From: Pseudomonas entomophila
GTDB lineage: Bacteria; Pseudomonadota; Gammaproteobacteria; Pseudomonadales; Pseudomonadaceae
NCBI RefSeq assembly: GCF_029193575.1
Contig: NZ_JARGCS010000003.1
Location: 1-64,000 of the forward strand
Direction of reading: 5' to 3'
DNA length: 64,000 nucleotides
The stretch's first letter is position 1; each line of letters begins with the position of its first letter. The position numbers and the translations under genes are program-made. Under the pieces are notes generated by a model. It had not been told where the DNA came from. It made no database searches and saw nothing but the letters and a program-made list of their open reading frames with translations. Shown here in pieces: positions 39,202 through 48,600 of this stretch.

Positions 39202-40343
39202 ACGAGACGATTCTGAGCAACGCCCGGGTGGTGACCGCCGACGGCGAGTTCCACGGTAGCGTGCTGCTGCGCGGCGGCTACATCGCCGCCGTGGACTGCG
39301 GCGCCAGCCAACTGCCCCAGGCCATCGACCTGGAGGGCGATTACCTGCTGCCCGGCCTGGTCGAGCTGCACACCGACAACCTGGAGAAGTACCTCGGCCC
39401 ACGCCCCGGCGTCGATTGGCCCTCGGCCCCGGCGGTGCTGGCGCACGATGCACAGATCATCGCCGCAGGCATCACCACGGTATTCGACGCGCTGTCGATC
39501 GGCGACGTGAACCCCAAGGGCAAGCGCATGCAGCAGCTGCCCGGCATGCTGGCGGCGATCAGCGAGGCCAGCAGCGCCGGGCAGACCCGCGCCGAACACC
39601 GCCTGCACCTGCGCTGCGAGGTGTGCCACCCCGACACCCTGGCGGTGTTCCGCGACCTGGTCGGCCACCCGCTGGTGCAACTGGTGTCGGCCATGGACCA
39701 CTCGCCGGGCCAGCGCCAGTTCGCGTTGGAGGAGAAGTACCGCGAGTACTACATGGGCAAGTACCACCTCAGCGACGCGCAGATGGATGCGTTCATCGTC
39801 GAGCAGGTGGCCAACGCCAAGACCTACAGCGACCGCTACCGCAAGGCCATCGTCGAAGATTGCCGGGCGCGCGGCCTGTCGGTGGCCAGCCACGACGACG
39901 CCACCGTGGCGCACGTGGAGGAGTCGGCGGCGTTCGGCATGAGCATCGCCGAGTTCCCCACCACCCTGGAGGCCGCGCGCAGTTGCCAGCGCCTGGGCAT
40001 GAAGGTGCTGATGGGCGCGCCGAACATCGTCCGTGGCGGCTCGCACTCGGGCAACGTGGCGGCGGCGGCGCTGGCGCGCGAGGGGCTGCTGGACATCCTC
40101 TCCAGCGACTATTACCCAGCCAGCCTGTTGCACGCCGCGTTCATCCTCGGCACCACCGAGGGCAGCGGCGTCGGCCTGCCGCAGGCGATCCAGATGGTCA
40201 GCGGCGCCCCGGCCCGCGCGGCGGGGCTGGCCGACCGTGGCGACATCCGCGCCGGCCTGCGCGCCGACCTCCTGCAGGTGCGCCACCACCCGCGCACGCC
40301 GCTGTTGCGCCAGGTGTGGCGCGAGGCGAGGAGGGTGTACTGA
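39198..40343 (+). CDS. phnM: alpha-D-ribose 1-methylphosphonate 5-triphosphate diphosphatase
   Basis: A 381-residue amidohydrolase-superfamily enzyme that releases pyrophosphate from the phosphonoribosyl triphosphate. The metal site motif LVELHTDNLEK and the later ASHDD are visible. It starts at ATG 39198, overlapping phnL, and its stop overlaps phnN by one base. Confidence 0.95.
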   Translation: MNETILSNARVVTADGEFHGSVLLRGGYIAAVDCGASQLPQAIDLEGDYLLPGLVELHTDNLEKYLGPRPGVDWPSAPAVLAHDAQIIAAGITTVFDALSIGDVNPKGKRMQQLPGMLAAISEASSAGQTRAEHRLHLRCEVCHPDTLAVFRDLVGHPLVQLVSAMDHSPGQRQFALEEKYREYYMGKYHLSDAQMDAFIVEQVANAKTYSDRYRKAIVEDCRARGLSVASHDDATVAHVEESAAFGMSIAEFPTTLEAARSCQRLGMKVLMGAPNIVRGGSHSGNVAAAALAREGLLDILSSDYYPASLLHAAFILGTTEGSGVGLPQAIQMVSGAPARAAGLADRGDIRAGLRADLLQVRHHPRTPLLRQVWREARRVY

Positions 40344-40903
40344 TGGCCGGCCGGCTGATCTACCTGATAGGCCCTTCGGGTTCGGGCAAGGACAGCCTGC
40401 TCGACGCCGCCCGCGAGGCCCTGGTGGCGCGCGGCTGCCGTATCGCCCGGCGGGTCATCACCCGTTCCGCCGAGGCCATGGGCGAAGCCGCGCTGGCGGT
40501 GAGCGCGGCGCAGTTCGAGCAGTTGCGCGCCGACGGTGCCTTCGCCCTGCATTGGCAGGCCAACGGCTTGCACTACGGCATCCCTCGGGAAATCGACACC
40601 TGGCTGGCGCAGGGGCATGACGTGCTGGTCAATGGCTCGCGCGGCTACCTGGCCCAAGCCCGGCAGCGCTACCCGGATGCGCAGGTGGTGCTGCTGAGCG
40701 TCGAGCCGGCGGTGCTGCGCCAGCGCCTGCTGGCGCGGGGCCGCGAGCTGCCGGTGGAGGTGGAGGCGCGCCTTGCGCGCAATGCCCGCTTCGCCAGCGA
40801 GCTGTTCGACTACGACGCCACGGTGCTGGTGCTGGACAACTCCGGCCCGCTGGCCGACACCGTGGCGCGCCTGCTCGCGCACCTGGAGAACGCATGCGCC
40901 TGA
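40343..40903 (+). CDS. phnN: ribose 1,5-bisphosphokinase
   Basis: A 186-residue kinase of the guanylate-kinase-like fold with Walker A GPSGSGKDSLL at residues about 10-20. It phosphorylates ribose 1,5-bisphosphate to PRPP, linking phosphonate breakdown to nucleotide synthesis. It overlaps the phnP start by 10 bases. Confidence 0.93.
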   Translation: MAGRLIYLIGPSGSGKDSLLDAAREALVARGCRIARRVITRSAEAMGEAALAVSAAQFEQLRADGAFALHWQANGLHYGIPREIDTWLAQGHDVLVNGSRGYLAQARQRYPDAQVVLLSVEPAVLRQRLLARGRELPVEVEARLARNARFASELFDYDATVLVLDNSGPLADTVARLLAHLENACA

Positions 40904-41643
40904 CCTTGCTCGGCACCGGCGACGCCCGGCAGGTGCCGGTGTATGGCTGTGCTTGCCGGGCCTGCGAACGCGCGCGCGATGAGCCGAGGTACCGTCGTGG
41001 CCCGTGCAGCGCGCTGGTCGAGTGCGGCGGGCAGCGTTGGTTGATCGACAGCGGCTTGCCGGACCTCACCGAGCGTTTCCCGCCGCGCAGTTTCGACGGC
41101 ATCCTGCAGACCCATTACCACGCCGACCATGCCCAGGGGCTGTTGCACCTGCGTTGGGGGCAGGGCTGGGTGGTGCCGGTGCATGGGCCGGTGGACCCGG
41201 AGGGGCTGGCCGACCTGTACAAGCACCCGGGCATGCTCGACTTCAGCCAGCCGTTCACGGCGTTGGAGCGGCGGATGCTGGGCGGGTTGAGGGTGACGGC
41301 GTTGCCGTTGCTGCATTCCAAGCCGACGTTGGGGTATTTGCTGGAGGGGGAGGGGCGGCGAATCGCCTACCTCACCGATACGGTGGGGTTGCCGGAAGAC
41401 ACCTTCGCGCATCTTTCGCGCGAGGCGCTGGATACGCTGGTGCTGGATTGCTCGATGCCGCCGCAGCCGGTGGCGCCGCGCAACCACAATGACCTGGCGT
41501 TGGCGCTGGATATCATCGAACGGCTGGCGCCGAAGGAGGCGGTGTTGACCCATGCGGGGCATACGCTGGATGACTGGCTCATCGACCACCCGGGCAGCCT
41601 GCCGACCGGGGTGCGTGTGGGGTTCGATGGGATGGTGGTGTAG
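40894..41643 (+). CDS. phnP: phosphoribosyl 1,2-cyclic phosphate phosphodiesterase
   Basis: A 249-residue metallo-beta-lactamase-fold hydrolase with the THYHADHAQG metal motif and a CACRACERA zinc-binding segment near the N-terminus, as in PhnP. It opens the cyclic phosphate product of the lyase. It directly follows phnN; the phosphonate acetyltransferase gene phnO, found between them in E. coli, is absent. Confidence 0.94.
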   Translation: MRLTLLGTGDARQVPVYGCACRACERARDEPRYRRGPCSALVECGGQRWLIDSGLPDLTERFPPRSFDGILQTHYHADHAQGLLHLRWGQGWVVPVHGPVDPEGLADLYKHPGMLDFSQPFTALERRMLGGLRVTALPLLHSKPTLGYLLEGEGRRIAYLTDTVGLPEDTFAHLSREALDTLVLDCSMPPQPVAPRNHNDLALALDIIERLAPKEAVLTHAGHTLDDWLIDHPGSLPTGVRVGFDGMVV

Positions 41644-41644
41644 T

Positions 41645-41669
41645 GGCGGGCCCCATCGCGGGGCCCGCC
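41645..41669. terminator. strong hairpin between convergent phnP and ndh (REP-like)
   Basis: GGCGGGCCCC and GGGGCCCGCC form a perfect 10-bp stem with a 5-base loop. There is no T run, so termination would be weak or rho-assisted. The same GCGGGCCC/ATCGCGGG words recur near 14605 and 44820, so it may be a REP-family element doing the job of a terminator. Confidence 0.6.
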
Positions 41670-41681
41670 CGTCCAGCCCAA

Positions 41682-42977
41682 TCAGTGCAGCTTCAACCGC
41701 GGCTCGGTCCCGCGCCCGATCTTGCTGCCCAGCATCAACATCAACGTGCGGAACGTCCCATACAGGGCCATCTGGTGCATCCGGTACAACGACACATAGA
41801 ACATCCGCGCCAACCACCCCTCCAGCATCACGCTCCCGGTCAGGTTGCCCATCAGGTTGCCCACCGCCGAGAACCGCGACAACGACACCAGCGACCCATA
41901 ATCCTTGTACGCATAGGTCGGCAGCGCCTTGCCCTCCAGCCGCGCCTTCAGGCTCTTGGCCAGCATCGAAGCCTGCTGGTGCGCCGCCTGCGCCCGTGGC
42001 GGCACGTTGCGGTCGCTGCCCGGCTGCGGGCAGGCCGCGCAATCACCGAAGGCGAAGATGTCGTTATCCAACGTGGTCTGCAGGGTCGGGCGCACCACCA
42101 ACTGGTTGATGCGGTTGGTCTCCAGCCCATCGATGTCCTTGAGGAACCCCGGCGCGCGAATGCCCGCCGCCCACACCTTCAGGCTGGCCTGGATCACCTC
42201 GCCGCTGGCGGTCTTCAAACCGCTCTCGGTCACTTCACTGACCGCCGCGTTGGTCATCACCGTGACCCCAAGCTTCTCCAGGGTCTTGTGCACCGGCACG
42301 CTGATGCGCTCCGGCAGTGCTGGCAACACGCGCGGGCCGGCTTCGATCAGGGTGATGTGCATGTCCTTGGGCTGGATGCGGTCCAGGCCATAGGCCGCCA
42401 GTTCATGCGCGGCGTTGTGCAGTTCGGCGGCCAGTTCCACGCCCGTGGCGCCAGCGCCGACGATGGCCACGCTGATCTTCTCGCTGGCCACGTCCCCGGC
42501 GTGCGCGCGCAGGTAGTGGTTGAGCAGTTGCTGGTGGAAGCGCTCGGCCTGCTTGCGGCTGTCGAGGAACAGGCAGTGCTGCGCCGCGCCCTGGGTGCCG
42601 AAGTCGTTGGTGTTGCTGCCCACCGCGATCACCAGGGTGTCGTAGCCCAAGGTGCGTGCCGGCAACAGCTCACGGCCGTCTTCGTCGAGGGTGGCGGCCA
42701 GTTGGATCTGCTTGCCCGCGCGGTCCAGGCCGCTCATGCGCCCCAGTTGGAAGTTGAAGTGGTTCCACTTGGCTTGGGCCACGTAGTTCAGTTCGTCTTC
42801 CGAGGAGTTCAAGGAGCCGGCGGCCACTTCGTGCAGCAGCGGCTTCCAGATGTGCGTCAGGTTGGCGTCGACCAGGGTCACTTCGGCCTGCTTGCGCTTG
42901 CCCAGGCTTTTACCCAGGCGGGTCGCCAGTTCCAGGCCGCCGGCGCCGCCGCCGACAATCACGATGCGATGAGTCAT
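41682..42977 (-). CDS. ndh: type II NADH dehydrogenase (NDH-2)
   Basis: A 431-residue membrane-associated flavoprotein oxidising NADH and reducing quinone without proton pumping. FAD-binding motif RIVIVGGGAGG is at the N-terminus, the second nucleotide motif VAIVGAGATGVELA is mid-protein, and the FAD-binding IFAFGDCAA is at about 310. The C-terminal amphipathic region fits membrane attachment. It is convergent with the phn operon. Confidence 0.93.
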   Translation of the reverse strand: MTHRIVIVGGGAGGLELATRLGKSLGKRKQAEVTLVDANLTHIWKPLLHEVAAGSLNSSEDELNYVAQAKWNHFNFQLGRMSGLDRAGKQIQLAATLDEDGRELLPARTLGYDTLVIAVGSNTNDFGTQGAAQHCLFLDSRKQAERFHQQLLNHYLRAHAGDVASEKISVAIVGAGATGVELAAELHNAAHELAAYGLDRIQPKDMHITLIEAGPRVLPALPERISVPVHKTLEKLGVTVMTNAAVSEVTESGLKTASGEVIQASLKVWAAGIRAPGFLKDIDGLETNRINQLVVRPTLQTTLDNDIFAFGDCAACPQPGSDRNVPPRAQAAHQQASMLAKSLKARLEGKALPTYAYKDYGSLVSLSRFSAVGNLMGNLTGSVMLEGWLARMFYVSLYRMHQMALYGTFRTLMLMLGSKIGRGTEPRLKLH

Positions 42978-43073
42978 TGGGATATCTCACAAGTTTTACG
43001 GAATTCGTGGGCGTCGTCGTGGCAACGACGCCCGGCCGCAGCAGGCGAGAGGGGAGGGCGAGCGCCAGGCAGC

Positions 43074-43247
43074 TCATAGCACCAGTCCACTCAGCAGGCG
43101 GCTGAGCAGGCCCAGACCAATGGTCACGATCACCACCAGGGCAAGGAGCAGCAACGGCCGGAAAGGCTTGCGCTCGACTTGGTGCTGGGGGGCTCGCAGG
43201 TACGCATCGACACGACGCTGATCTTCCGGATTCAGGCGGCTGGTCAT
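43074..43247 (-). CDS. small membrane protein, DUF3094 type
   Basis: A 57-residue protein starting MTSRLNPEDQRRVDAYL, with one C-terminal transmembrane helix (about residues 32-55). From memory this is the DUF3094 family, common beside ndh in Pseudomonas. It lies 96 bases upstream of ndh on the same strand and may share its transcript. Function is unknown. Confidence 0.75.
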   Translation of the reverse strand: MTSRLNPEDQRRVDAYLRAPQHQVERKPFRPLLLLALVVIVTIGLGLLSRLLSGLVL

Positions 43248-43378
43248 GGTGGGCCTCGCTTGTAGACGCTTGGGATCGTGGGAACGCTACAACGTTCCCG
43301 CAAACGGCTGAAACAAATGATAATACTTTCCATCCCCGGCGCCGAGTGTACGCCATCGCAAACACACTCGGCACAGGA

Positions 43379-44008
43379 TCAAAGACTGATACCCACGTCG
43401 AACACGATGCTGCGCCCCAGGTTGCCGCGCAAAAAGTCTGGCGCGTCGGGGTGGGCGAACAGCACCCGGGCGAAGGTCGGCCCCACCAGCGACAGCGAGC
43501 GCCAGCCCTGGCGCAGGTATTCGGTCGGCGGCGGAAAATGGCTGTTGAGGTCGAGCACCTCGCGCTTGAGGCTGGCGAAGGCGATGATGTCCAGCTCGCT
43601 CAAATCCAGCCCGCGTTCGCGGTAGTTGTGCGACTTCTTGCGCAGGGTCGGCGCCAGGCGCGCCAGCAACTCCTGGGCGCTGATCCGCCTCGGGCGTGCT
43701 TCGCGGCGCACCAGCTGGCTCAGGGAAAAGGCGCTGCGCCGGCGTTGCAGCTCCTCGCGCCATTCGTCGTTGAGCCGACGCCCCTCGTCGAGCACGAAGA
43801 ACACCTCGAACGCCGCGTCGCGGAACAGCACGTCCGGCGGCTCTTGCCCGGCGGGGGTGAAATCCTCGCTGCGGTAGGGGATGTTCAGCCCTTGCAGCAG
43901 GCGCTGGCAGACCCAACGCTCACGCTCCCATTTGCGGGCATTGGACAGGAACGCATTGGCTTGTTCGGCCTGGATGGTGAGCAGGCGCAGGTAGTCTGAG
44001 TCATCCAT
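43379..44008 (-). CDS. conserved DUF1780-type protein
   Basis: A 209-residue soluble protein starting MDDSDYLRLLTIQAEQ. It resembles a Pseudomonas-conserved DUF1780 protein, some members of which have a restriction-endonuclease-like fold: an EDFTP..PPDVLF..FEVFFVLDEGR segment at about 40-75 could hold acidic active-site residues. The start at 44008 is preferred; the frame is open further upstream without a ribosome site. Function is unknown. Confidence 0.75.
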   Translation of the reverse strand: MDDSDYLRLLTIQAEQANAFLSNARKWERERWVCQRLLQGLNIPYRSEDFTPAGQEPPDVLFRDAAFEVFFVLDEGRRLNDEWREELQRRRSAFSLSQLVRREARPRRISAQELLARLAPTLRKKSHNYRERGLDLSELDIIAFASLKREVLDLNSHFPPPTEYLRQGWRSLSLVGPTFARVLFAHPDAPDFLRGNLGRSIVFDVGISL

Positions 44009-44114
44009 GGGAACAAGCTTAGCCTGCAATTGTGAACGGTAAGGTCCTGTTTGCCCGTAGGAATCGGGCAGGGGGTGTAGACTCGAAACAGTCCGACATG
44101 CACGCGAGGTCGAA

Positions 44115-44798
44115 GTGATCAGCGCACAGGTCCTGTCCACCACCAGCCTGACCGTCGGCTGGCTGGCCTACGTACCGCTGCTGCTCTGGGCGGCGAGCCG
44201 CACCGGTTGGGTCGAGCTGTTCAGCGACACCCGCCGCCAGCACCTGCTGTTCGGCACGGTGTTCGCGCTGTTCGCCTTGTGGTTGGTGCGGCGTGACTTC
44301 GACACGGGCGTGTCGTACCACTTCATCGGCATGACCGCCGTGACCCTGCTGCTGGACTGGCCGCTGGCCATTCTCGGCGGCTTCCTCGCCCAGCTTGGCC
44401 TGCTCGCCCTGGGCCGCCAGGACCTTGCCGCCGTCGGCGTGAACGGCCTGCTGATCATCGGCCTGCCGGTGCTGGTGACCGAGGTGTGCGCGCTGCTGGT
44501 CGAGCGCGCCCAGCCGCGCAACCTGTTCGTGTATATCTTCTGTTCGGGGTTCTTCGCCGCCGCGTTGGCGACCTTGCTGTGCCTGCTGGCCGGGCTTGGG
44601 CTGCTGTGGCTGGATGGGCGGTTCGCCATGCCGGAATGGCTCGGCGACTTCGTCGGCTATCTCTGGTTGATGATCTTTCCCGAGGCTTTCATCAACGGCA
44701 CCGTGGTCAGCGCGTTGGTGGTGTTCTGCCCCGAGTGGCTGGAGACCTTCAACCGCACCCGCTATTTGCAGGCGCCGTGGAAGGATGATGAGCGGTGA
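44115..44798 (+). CDS. energy-coupling-factor-type permease-like membrane protein
   Basis: A 227-residue polytopic membrane protein with about six hydrophobic helices and a GTG start. It resembles predicted ECF/CbiM-like permease components (COG3235 group) by the conserved FPEAFINGT segment near the C-terminus. No ATPase or substrate component is next to it. Substrate is unknown. Confidence 0.72.
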   Translation: MISAQVLSTTSLTVGWLAYVPLLLWAASRTGWVELFSDTRRQHLLFGTVFALFALWLVRRDFDTGVSYHFIGMTAVTLLLDWPLAILGGFLAQLGLLALGRQDLAAVGVNGLLIIGLPVLVTEVCALLVERAQPRNLFVYIFCSGFFAAALATLLCLLAGLGLLWLDGRFAMPEWLGDFVGYLWLMIFPEAFINGTVVSALVVFCPEWLETFNRTRYLQAPWKDDER

Positions 44799-44818
44799 GG
44801 GTGGGGGGCTGTGCCGGT

Positions 44819-44840
44819 CCTATCGCGGGCCCGCGATAGG
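44819..44840. repeat. 22-bp perfect palindrome between convergent genes (REP-like)
   Basis: CCTATCGCGGG directly followed by CCCGCGATAGG is a perfect palindrome with no loop. It lies between the stops of the membrane protein gene and yacG and shares its core with the elements near 14605 and 41650. It may end transcription from both sides. Confidence 0.65.
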
Positions 44841-44873
44841 GCCCGCCGACTCAGCGCATTCATTTCGCCAGGC

Positions 44874-45074
44874 TCAATGCCGAGGCTCCAGGTCCCCCGA
44901 ATACAGCTCATCTTCCGACTCCGCCGCCCCCGGGATCTTGTGCTCTTCGGCCGCCCAGGCGCCCAGATCGATCAACTTGCAACGGTCAGAACAGAACGGC
45001 CGGTTCGGGCTTTTCTCGTTCCATTCCACGGGCGCGCCACAGGTGGGGCAATCAACGGTCAGTGGCTGGCTCAT
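44874..45074 (-). CDS. yacG: DNA gyrase inhibitor YacG
   Basis: A 66-residue zinc protein. Four cysteines are arranged CPTC and FCSDRC, the Cys4 site of YacG, followed by a conserved KLIDLGAW motif. YacG binds GyrB and inhibits gyrase. It overlaps coaE by 4 bases in the coaE-yacG unit. Confidence 0.93.
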   Translation of the reverse strand: MSQPLTVDCPTCGAPVEWNEKSPNRPFCSDRCKLIDLGAWAAEEHKIPGAAESEDELYSGDLEPRH

Positions 45075-45694
45075 GGTTGGCCTCCTCGTAAAGTCAGGTA
45101 GAAATGGTGCAGGCGGTCGACCTGCTCGTGCAGCCAAGCCAGGTCGCGGTCGTTGACCACCACATCGTCGGCATGCCGCAGCCGCTCCTCGCGGGCCAGT
45201 TGGGCCTTGAGAATCGCCTGCACCTGCGCCTCGCTGGTGTTGTCGCGCAGCAGCGTGCGTTGCACCTGCACCTCTTGCGGCACGTCGATCACCAGGATGC
45301 GCTGGGTCTTGCGGTACTGCCCCGACTCGATCAGCAGCGGCGACACGTACACCGCGTAAGGCGATTCGGCCTTGGCCAGGTAGCTGAAGATCTCCTGCCC
45401 GATCAACGGGTGCAGCAGTTCCTCGAGCCAGCGGCGCTGGGCCGGGTCGGCGAAGATCAGCTGGCGCAGGGCCGCGCGGTCGAGCTGGCCGTCGTCCAGC
45501 AGCACGCCCGCGCCGAAGCGCTCGACGATGCTCGTCAGCGCCGGCCGGCCCGGCTCCACGACCCAGCGCGCGGCCTGGTCGGCATCGACCAGGTGCACGC
45601 CCAGCTCGACGAAGCGCTCGGCCGCGGCGCTCTTGCCGCTGCCGATGCCGCCGGTCAGGCCGAGAATCCAGGGGGTGAATACAGCAGTGGTCAT
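45071..45694 (-). CDS. coaE: dephospho-CoA kinase
   Basis: A 207-residue P-loop kinase (Walker [12 protein letters not shown] at residues about 13-23) catalysing the last step of coenzyme A synthesis. The DADQAAR and PLLIESG segments are family motifs. It overlaps pilD by 4 bases, a conserved pilD-coaE-yacG order. Confidence 0.96.
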   Translation of the reverse strand: MTTAVFTPWILGLTGGIGSGKSAAAERFVELGVHLVDADQAARWVVEPGRPALTSIVERFGAGVLLDDGQLDRAALRQLIFADPAQRRWLEELLHPLIGQEIFSYLAKAESPYAVYVSPLLIESGQYRKTQRILVIDVPQEVQVQRTLLRDNTSEAQVQAILKAQLAREERLRHADDVVVNDRDLAWLHEQVDRLHHFYLTLRGGQP

Positions 45695-46560
45695 CGGAAT
45701 CCAAGCAGTTGCAGGTAGGAAGCGTATATTTCATCACCCCAGAGCCAAGCGATCCAGCCCGCGATGGCCAAGTACGGCCCAAAGGGCAGCGCCGTGCCCA
45801 TCGACGCCCTGCGCAGACGCAGCAGGCACAGGCCAATCAGCGCCCCCGCCAGCGACGACAGCAGCAGGGTCAGCGGCAGCAACTGCCAGCCGCCCCAGGC
45901 GCCGAGCAACGCCAGCAGCTTGAAGTCGCCGTAGCCCATGCCCTCCTTGCCGGTGACCAGCTTGAACGCCCAGTACACCGTCCACAGGCTCAAGTAGCCG
46001 GCCACCGCGCCCCACAGCGCATCGGCCAACGGCACGAACAGTTCGAACGCATTGAGCACCAGCCCCAGCCACAGCATCGGCAGCACGAGCACGTCCGGCA
46101 GCACCTGGTGCTTGGCATCGATCAGCGCCAACGCCAACAGGCACCAGCCCAGCAGCAAGGCGCCCAGCGCCGCCAGGCTCACGCCAAAATGCCACGCGGT
46201 GGCCAGCGACAGCCCCGCGCAGGCCAGTTCCACCAGCGGGTAGCGCGGGCTGATGCGCGCCTTGCACGCCGAGCAGCGCCCGCGCAGCAGCAGGTAGCTC
46301 AGCAGCGGAATGTTCTCCCAGGCGCGCAGGCGGTGCTGGCACTGCGGGCAGTGCGAGGCCGGCAGGCACAGGTCGAACCGCGCATGCGCCACCCCGGGCA
46401 GCCCCAGCACCTCGCGCGCCTCGTCCTGCCACTGGCGCTCCAGCATCAATGGCAAGCGGTGCGCCAGCACGTTGAGGAAGCTGCCCACCAGCAGCCCCAG
46501 TACCGTGGCGAAGGCCAGGAAAACACCCGGCTGGTCGACCAGAAAAGTCCACAGGTTCAT
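45691..46560 (-). CDS. pilD: prepilin peptidase / N-methyltransferase
   Basis: A 289-residue polytopic aspartic protease. The cytoplasmic tetracysteine site is visible (CPQC and CSAC). Catalytic aspartates are in LALIDAKH and in the GMGYGDFK motif. It cleaves and N-methylates type IV prepilins and pseudopilins, so it serves the pilin genes at 12-14.6 kb, pilA and any type II secretion system. Confidence 0.95.
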   Translation of the reverse strand: MNLWTFLVDQPGVFLAFATVLGLLVGSFLNVLAHRLPLMLERQWQDEAREVLGLPGVAHARFDLCLPASHCPQCQHRLRAWENIPLLSYLLLRGRCSACKARISPRYPLVELACAGLSLATAWHFGVSLAALGALLLGWCLLALALIDAKHQVLPDVLVLPMLWLGLVLNAFELFVPLADALWGAVAGYLSLWTVYWAFKLVTGKEGMGYGDFKLLALLGAWGGWQLLPLTLLLSSLAGALIGLCLLRLRRASMGTALPFGPYLAIAGWIAWLWGDEIYASYLQLLGFR

Positions 46561-46561
46561 G

Positions 46562-47770
46562 TCAGATCAAACTTCCCAACTGGAAGATCGGCAAATACAT
46601 GGCCACCACCAGGCCACCCACCAACACCCCGAGCACCAGCACGATGGCCGGTTCCAGCAAGCTGGTCAGTTGCTCCAAGGCCTGCCCGACCTGCTCCTCG
46701 TAATGATCGGCCGCATTGCCCAGCATCATTTCAAGCGTACCGCTGGACTCGCCAATCGCCGTCAATTGCACCAGCAGCGGCGCGAACAGCGGTTGCGCAG
46801 CCATCGCCTGGTGCAACCCCAACCCATTGGCCATGCCCTGGCGCAACTGGCGAATCGCCCCCTCGTGCAGCGCATCGCCGCTGGCTGCCGCCACCGTATC
46901 CAGCGCATCCAGCAAGGCGACCCCCGCGCCATAGGCCGTCGCCAGGCTGCGCGCAAAGCGCGCCAGCGCCGCGCGGCTCAACAACCGCCCCAGCACCGGC
47001 AGCCGCAGCGCCTGACGAAGCATCCACAGGCGCGAGGGCAGGTGCCGACGATACAATCGCGCAACCCCTAGCCCCAACACCCCCGCGACCCCGAGCACTG
47101 TCAGCAAGTGCCGACCCAGCCCTGTGGATAAATCGATCACCCACTGGGTAAACGCCGGCAGTGCTTTATCCACACCCGCGAACAACCCCTCGAAGCGCGG
47201 CACCACCTCCAGCAACAGCAACGCCGCCACTGCCAGCCCGGTCAACAGCAGAAACAGCGGGTACACCATCGCCTTGCGCAGCTTGCGCCGCAGCATCGCC
47301 CGCCGCTCCAGCACCTGGGCCAGCTGTTCCAGCTGGCGATCCAGCGTGCCCGACTGCTCGCCCACCCGCACCAGGTTGCAGTACAACGCATCGAACCAGC
47401 GTGGGTGGCGCTGCAACGCCTGCGCCAGCCCCAACCCCACCGTCACGTCTTGCTGAAGCTGGCGCAACAGCGCCAACCACCCGGCATCGCCACTGCTGCG
47501 CGCCATCACGTCGAATGCCTGCAACAACGGCACCCCGGCCTTCAACAAGGTCGCCAACTGCCGAGAAAACCCCGCCGGGTCGGCCCGCTCGCGCCGTGCC
47601 GGCAACTGCCAACCCATCCCCCCGGCCGGCCGCACCCACGCCACCCGCACCCCCTGGCGCAACAACCCCGCCCGCACCCACGCCGGGCTGCGCCCTTGCG
47701 CCTGGCCCCGTACCCGCGCCCCACTGGCATCGTCACCTTCCCAGGCGTACAACCGTGTCGATCGACTCAT
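46562..47770 (-). CDS. pilC: type IV pilus inner-membrane platform protein PilC
   Basis: A 402-residue GspF/PilC-family protein with two repeats of the T2SSF domain and three hydrophobic helices. FSRQLATLLKAGVPLLQAF (core RQLATLLKAGVPL) and the later GVALLDALDTV are the repeat motifs. It is the platform for pilus motors. The N-terminus (MSRSTRLYAWEG) is normal, but no pilB ATPase gene precedes it; pilA lies divergently just 217 bases away. Confidence 0.92.
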   Translation of the reverse strand: MSRSTRLYAWEGDDASGARVRGQAQGRSPAWVRAGLLRQGVRVAWVRPAGGMGWQLPARRERADPAGFSRQLATLLKAGVPLLQAFDVMARSSGDAGWLALLRQLQQDVTVGLGLAQALQRHPRWFDALYCNLVRVGEQSGTLDRQLEQLAQVLERRAMLRRKLRKAMVYPLFLLLTGLAVAALLLLEVVPRFEGLFAGVDKALPAFTQWVIDLSTGLGRHLLTVLGVAGVLGLGVARLYRRHLPSRLWMLRQALRLPVLGRLLSRAALARFARSLATAYGAGVALLDALDTVAAASGDALHEGAIRQLRQGMANGLGLHQAMAAQPLFAPLLVQLTAIGESSGTLEMMLGNAADHYEEQVGQALEQLTSLLEPAIVLVLGVLVGGLVVAMYLPIFQLGSLI

Positions 47771-47987
47771 GCAACGCTCCCTGCCACTGTGACGACAAGC
47801 CTCGAAACAGCTTGCCGCGCCCGTTCCTGGGCGGATTTCCCTGCTGGTCACTAGAGTAGTTCAGCGATCATCACGTCCAGCCGGGCAGGGGTGACAAAAG
47901 GTGTCCTTTCGGCTCTACTGCGCGGCTGGCGGCATGGGGTCGAAGATTGGATCCAATCACTACCCGTATCAACAAGGAAAAACCTTC

Positions 47988-48398
47988 ATGCAAGGACAAC
48001 GAGGCATCACCCTCATCGAGTTGATGATCGTCGTGGCGATCATCGGCATCCTGGCGACCATCGCCATCCCGATGTACACCAACCACCAGTCGCGCACCAA
48101 GGCTGCGGCGGCGCTGCTGGAGATTTCCGCCCTCAAGACCCCGATGGACCTGCGCCTGAACGAAGGCAAGGACGTCACCGACGTCGCCGCCCTCGGCGGC
48201 CAGCCCAGCACCGCGCATTGCGCCATCACCGCGCGCGGCACGGCGGCGGACGGCACGGCCAGCATTACCTGCACCCTGGCGGATGCGCCGGCGAACGTGG
48301 TCGGCAAGCAGATTACGCTGACCCGCTCGGCCACTGGGTGGGCGTGTTCCAGCGATATCGAGGCCGACCTCGCGCCCAGCGGTTGTGGCGGGGCTTGA
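47988..48398 (+). CDS. pilA: type IV major pilin PilA
   Basis: A 136-residue pilin. Leader MQGQRG is followed by [20 protein letters not shown], with Glu at +5 but Ile rather than Phe at +1. C-terminal cysteines (ITCTL, WACSS and SGCGG) could close a D-loop. An AAGGAAA ribosome site precedes the start. It is divergent from pilC. Confidence 0.92.
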   Translation: MQGQRGITLIELMIVVAIIGILATIAIPMYTNHQSRTKAAAALLEISALKTPMDLRLNEGKDVTDVAALGGQPSTAHCAITARGTAADGTASITCTLADAPANVVGKQITLTRSATGWACSSDIEADLAPSGCGGA

Positions 48399-48479
48399 GG
48401 GTTGGGGCGGGGGAGGGGAATAAATGAGGGGAAACAGGGGTTTGCGTAAGCGTGGCGGCAGTGGTAGCGTTGCGCTCAC

Positions 48480-48555
48480 GCCGGTGTAGCTCAGTCGGTA
48501 GAGCAGCGCACTCGTAACGCGAAGGTCGCAGGTTCGATTCCTGTCTCCGGCACCA
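48480..48555 (+). tRNA. tRNA-Thr (CGT), integration site of the element
   Basis: A 76-base cloverleaf. Acceptor GCCGGTG/TCTCCGGC with CCA, D-loop AGCTCAGTCGGTAGAGC, anticodon loop CTCGTAA with anticodon CGT, T-loop GGTTCGATTCC. A P4-type integrase starts 161 bases past its 3' end, so its 3' half is probably the attachment core and is restored by the element. Confidence 0.98.
48526..48555 (+). other. probable attL core (tRNA-Thr 3' end)
   Basis: The T-arm and acceptor 3' strand of tRNA-Thr is the expected integration core for the adjacent P4-type integrase. No second copy of GGTTCGATTCCTGTCTCCGG is seen to the window end, so attR lies beyond 64 kb and the core length cannot be fixed. Confidence 0.5.
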
Positions 48556-48600
48556 TCCAACTGTTCCGATACGTCTCCCCTTGTATACGGAACCCCCTGA

